Shown here: positions 62,028 to 64,000 of the stretch, piece after piece
Position numbering within the stretch: the first letter of the stretch is position 1
How the letters are laid out: each line of letters opens with the position of its first letter
Assembly (NCBI RefSeq): GCF_008831285.2
Contig: NC_045143.1
Span: 21,538,854-21,602,853, forward strand
Direction: 5' to 3'
Length of the DNA: 64,000 nt
DNA from: Nymphaea colorata
Taxonomy: Eukaryota; Streptophyta; Magnoliopsida; Nymphaeales; Nymphaeaceae
Translations under genes and position numbers: made by a program
Notes under the pieces: model-generated
What the model was told of the DNA's origin: nothing
What the model saw: the letters and a program-made list of their open reading frames with translations, nothing else
The model's database searches: none

Positions 62028-62893
62028 TATGCTTCGGTCTCCTTAGAAGTAAGGTTAACCTCATTAGCCTCCGGACTGCCTATCTCAATCGGCCGTTCTG
62101 CCTTGCGCTCTACATTTAGCGCCTCAGCTTTGCTCGACATGGAATTAGCCTCACTTCACTCAAAACGCCTTGGCCTTCCCTTTACCTTCTCTCGGTTAAC
62201 CTCACAATGCCTAAAGTCAATAGCTTCAACAAATGCCGCACTAGCCATCTCCCCGCTTCCGACCATGACTTCAATAGCAGCTGGTATCTCACCTACGTCC
62301 TCGGTTGCCTCCTCGGCCACACTCGGATGTGCTCTTGGTAGGTGCACATCAAGTCCACCCCCCTGGAATGGAGCTTGTCCCCAAGCTCTCTTTTGACAGT
62401 CATCACGGTCTGTTGGAACTGCCTTGATATAGTTCACATCTCCACCCTCACCTACACAGCTTGGATGAGGACCATACTCCCTCGCCAAGGACCTTAGTAA
62501 AGACTTTTGGTATATTGGAAGTCCTTGGTCACCCACCCCTGTAAGCATTCATCATGAACCCAATTTCCTGACGTCCTCTATCATGGGCTTGCAAAAGTCG
62601 GCCCCCAGTTTTGTCATCGAACTTCTCAACAAGTAACAGTTTTTGGTGCTTGTTGTTAGCTGTAGCACACCATGCTTCTGCTGCTCTCTTAGCCTTCACC
62701 TCGAGCATATAATATGACTGTATAGGGTTCGTCATAACAGTCTTGGACTGTTCTGCAATTTGCTGCATTTGAGCCTCTTTCAGTTGTCATTCCTTCGTTC
62801 CCATGGAAGAACTACTGGTCATCTGGTCTGACCCATCTCCCGGACCTTGTGCTGCTATGGTCTTTGCAGACTTTGTGTCAACAGCCATTATAA
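62028..62893 (-). mobile_element. Gypsy-like unrecognised ORF, copy B, truncated before the protease
   Basis: Minus strand 62768-62529 (QMQQIAEQSKTVMTNPIQS, EAWCATANN, KLLLVEKFDDKTGG) and 62548-62156 (IYQKSLLRSLAREYGPHPS to EKVKGRPRRFE) are the counterparts of the copy A ORF. They are separated by a frameshift at about 62540. A TGA at 62156-62158 replaces a Gln codon that is still CAA in copy A. Beyond it the frame resumes to the shared TAA at 62028-62030. Similarity to copy A ends at about 62885-62893, before the protease. Confidence 0.8.
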
Positions 62894-62899
62894 CAGTCT

Positions 62900-63895
62900 T
62901 GAACTGCATGTCGACCTTCCGTTGACAGTTTCACAGATCAATATAAAAAAAAAAAGAATGGAGTCAGGCTCCAGTGCCAAATTCTGGACTTGCACAGGTA
63001 TAGCAATCCCTTGGGCTTTTCCACTCCTTAGCTTGGAATTCCAACTCATGTTCAACGATGAAGTATCCTAGAACTGAAAAGGTAGGTGAGAAACTCCTAG
63101 AATTGGAGTAGGCATGTACCTGCTTTGTTGAGAACCAAAATGTATTTGAGAAGGAAGCAGGTGGTGACTTCGAGCTCCCTGTGCATAACAAGATTGACAT
63201 TGGGAATCCAGAAATTAATGTGCAGACTCCTTTAGGTGCACCGGTTCAAGATAATATAGGAGGCTTGCTGGATATCAAGCATGTGAAAGGAAGAAAGATC
63301 CATGAAACTGAAAGCAAGATGATCATAAGCTCAAGAAATCTCTTGATGGTCAAAAACATGAATCATCTGGTTCATGCCAAAATGTAACACAACTGTCTGT
63401 TTCTCTGAAGGACAATGAAGCAAGGGATTCAAGCAAGCCTTCTGGATCTCATGCATGTGAACAGAGGCCTTCTATGTTGCAACAGGAAAATCCTTCCAGC
63501 TTTCATACTGGAGTGGACTTTTCTAAAGAGGCAAAAAAAATCAGGCCACCATGGCACGGCATCGCACTGAAGGATGGGCAAGAAATCAGTATTCTTTCTG
63601 GATATTAGCCAAGGATCAGCAGCAATCAAGAGCTTCAGAAAATATCAGGAGAGTATCCACTTCTACGTAGTTTGAGAATTGTACCGTAAAGCATATTTGC
63701 TTGGCGTGATTGATTGATTGATTCACTCCAAAATTTGCACTTGATTTGTTGATATTATAGTGAATCCAAGTCATCCATGTGATCCTTGACCTTCCGTAAT
63801 CTCAAATTCTATTATCACCCCTTTATCTGAGAAAACATTGAGTGAGTGATGCAGGTCGGATAGGGCGCCTGGTGCTGCCAAAAAAGTGTGTAGAG
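62900..63895 (+). pseudogene. VAL/HSI2-type B3 repressor, middle region and start of B3 domain
   Basis: Plus-strand frames 63118-63387 (ending in MVKNMNHLVHAKM) and the next frame from about 63317 (KLKKSLDGQKHESSGSC, SQACEQRP-like Ser-rich text) look like the disordered middle of a VAL protein split by a frameshift; this part is inferred. Better evidence follows. RTEGWARNQYSF near 63563-63600 and, in another frame, PRISSNQELQKISGEYP near 63607-63655 match the conserved RGRNQLLPRYWPRIT..ELQQISG block, with a TAG (63606-63608) where Trp is usual. After an intron, the exon from about 63832 to 63895 encodes SDAGRIGRLVLPKKCVE, the diagnostic first strand of the VAL B3 domain, before a GTATGT donor. 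TTGAGTG|AGTGATGCA is two bases short of LSASDA, giving another frameshift. The rest of B3 lies beyond the window. Confidence 0.85.
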
Positions 63896-64000
63896 GTATG
63901 TTACTGAAATTTTTATTGTCGTCTTTTTTGAAACTAAGACCATGTTATACTTTTTCGTCCTCTTGTTTTGCCATATACTAGAGCGTCTAACTTGTTTAGA

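Noticed and set aside
62886-62896. TAACA next to the right end of the gypsy block matches TAACA left of the LTR at 55438-55442, suggesting a target-site duplication
   Set aside because: The right end is not an LTR end, and the same TAACAGTCTTG text occurs inside the element (about 62733), so the match is probably internal element sequence.

Overview
The window reads as nuclear DNA of a flowering plant. It is AT-rich and full of introns and transposon remnants. The gene families it contains are land-plant ones: a CC-NB-ARC-LRR immune receptor, a terpene synthase with the RR(X)8W motif, a plant subtilase, a plant GH2 beta-galactosidase, a selenium-binding protein and a VAL/HSI2-type B3 repressor. 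I cannot name the species. I see no gene that is clearly intact. Almost every recognisable gene is a decayed fragment, so the window is best described as a graveyard of pseudogenes and retroelements. Some single-base indels could be assembly errors, but in-frame stops, truncations and a lost splice site argue for real decay in most cases.

Layout. 1-5.1 kb: AT-rich DNA with a repeat that recurs at 13.6-15.9 kb (the second copy carries LINE reverse-transcriptase remnants) and purine-rich GA tracts. 5.1-8.7 kb: a GC-rich-ended repeat, then NLR pseudogene 1. 8.7-18.5 kb: dispersed and tandem duplications, microsatellites and a small TIR element. 18.5-21.9 kb: a Ty1/copia remnant (gag, protease, integrase; no RT) on the minus strand. 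22.2-23.7 kb: the 5' half of a terpene synthase pseudogene (minus). 23.8-24.7 kb: a tandem repeat of about 390 bp. 25.5-29.3 kb: a chimeric duplication in which a copy of the 5.8-7.7 kb NLR segment is fused to a copy of the 18.5-20.2 kb segment. 29.3-34.3 kb: a higher-order satellite with a 1.2-kb unit built from roughly 113-bp monomers in both orientations. 34.3-36.0 kb: TA-rich DNA and a 271-bp tandem repeat.

36.0-41.7 kb: a subtilase pseudogene (minus) split by a 4.5-kb interval holding LTR-retroelement-like sequence and a tRNA-like repeat. 43.7-44.5 kb: the first two exons of a GH2 beta-galactosidase (minus), decayed. 44.5-51.6 kb: no recognised gene, a 100-N assembly gap, and a 386-bp tandem duplication containing an exon-like ORF. 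51.6-52.3 kb: a selenium-binding protein pseudogene (plus). 53.0-64.0 kb: pieces of a VAL/HSI2 gene (plus): the N-terminal zinc-binding exons at 53-55 kb and the start of the B3 domain at 63.8 kb. They are separated by about 7.5 kb of Ty3/gypsy-like sequence that keeps gag C-terminus, CCHC knuckle and protease, lacks RT/RNase H/integrase, and carries an unrecognised ORF downstream of the protease.

There is no operon-like cooperation between these genes. What links them is shared history: repeated transposition, segmental duplication through short homologies, and decay.
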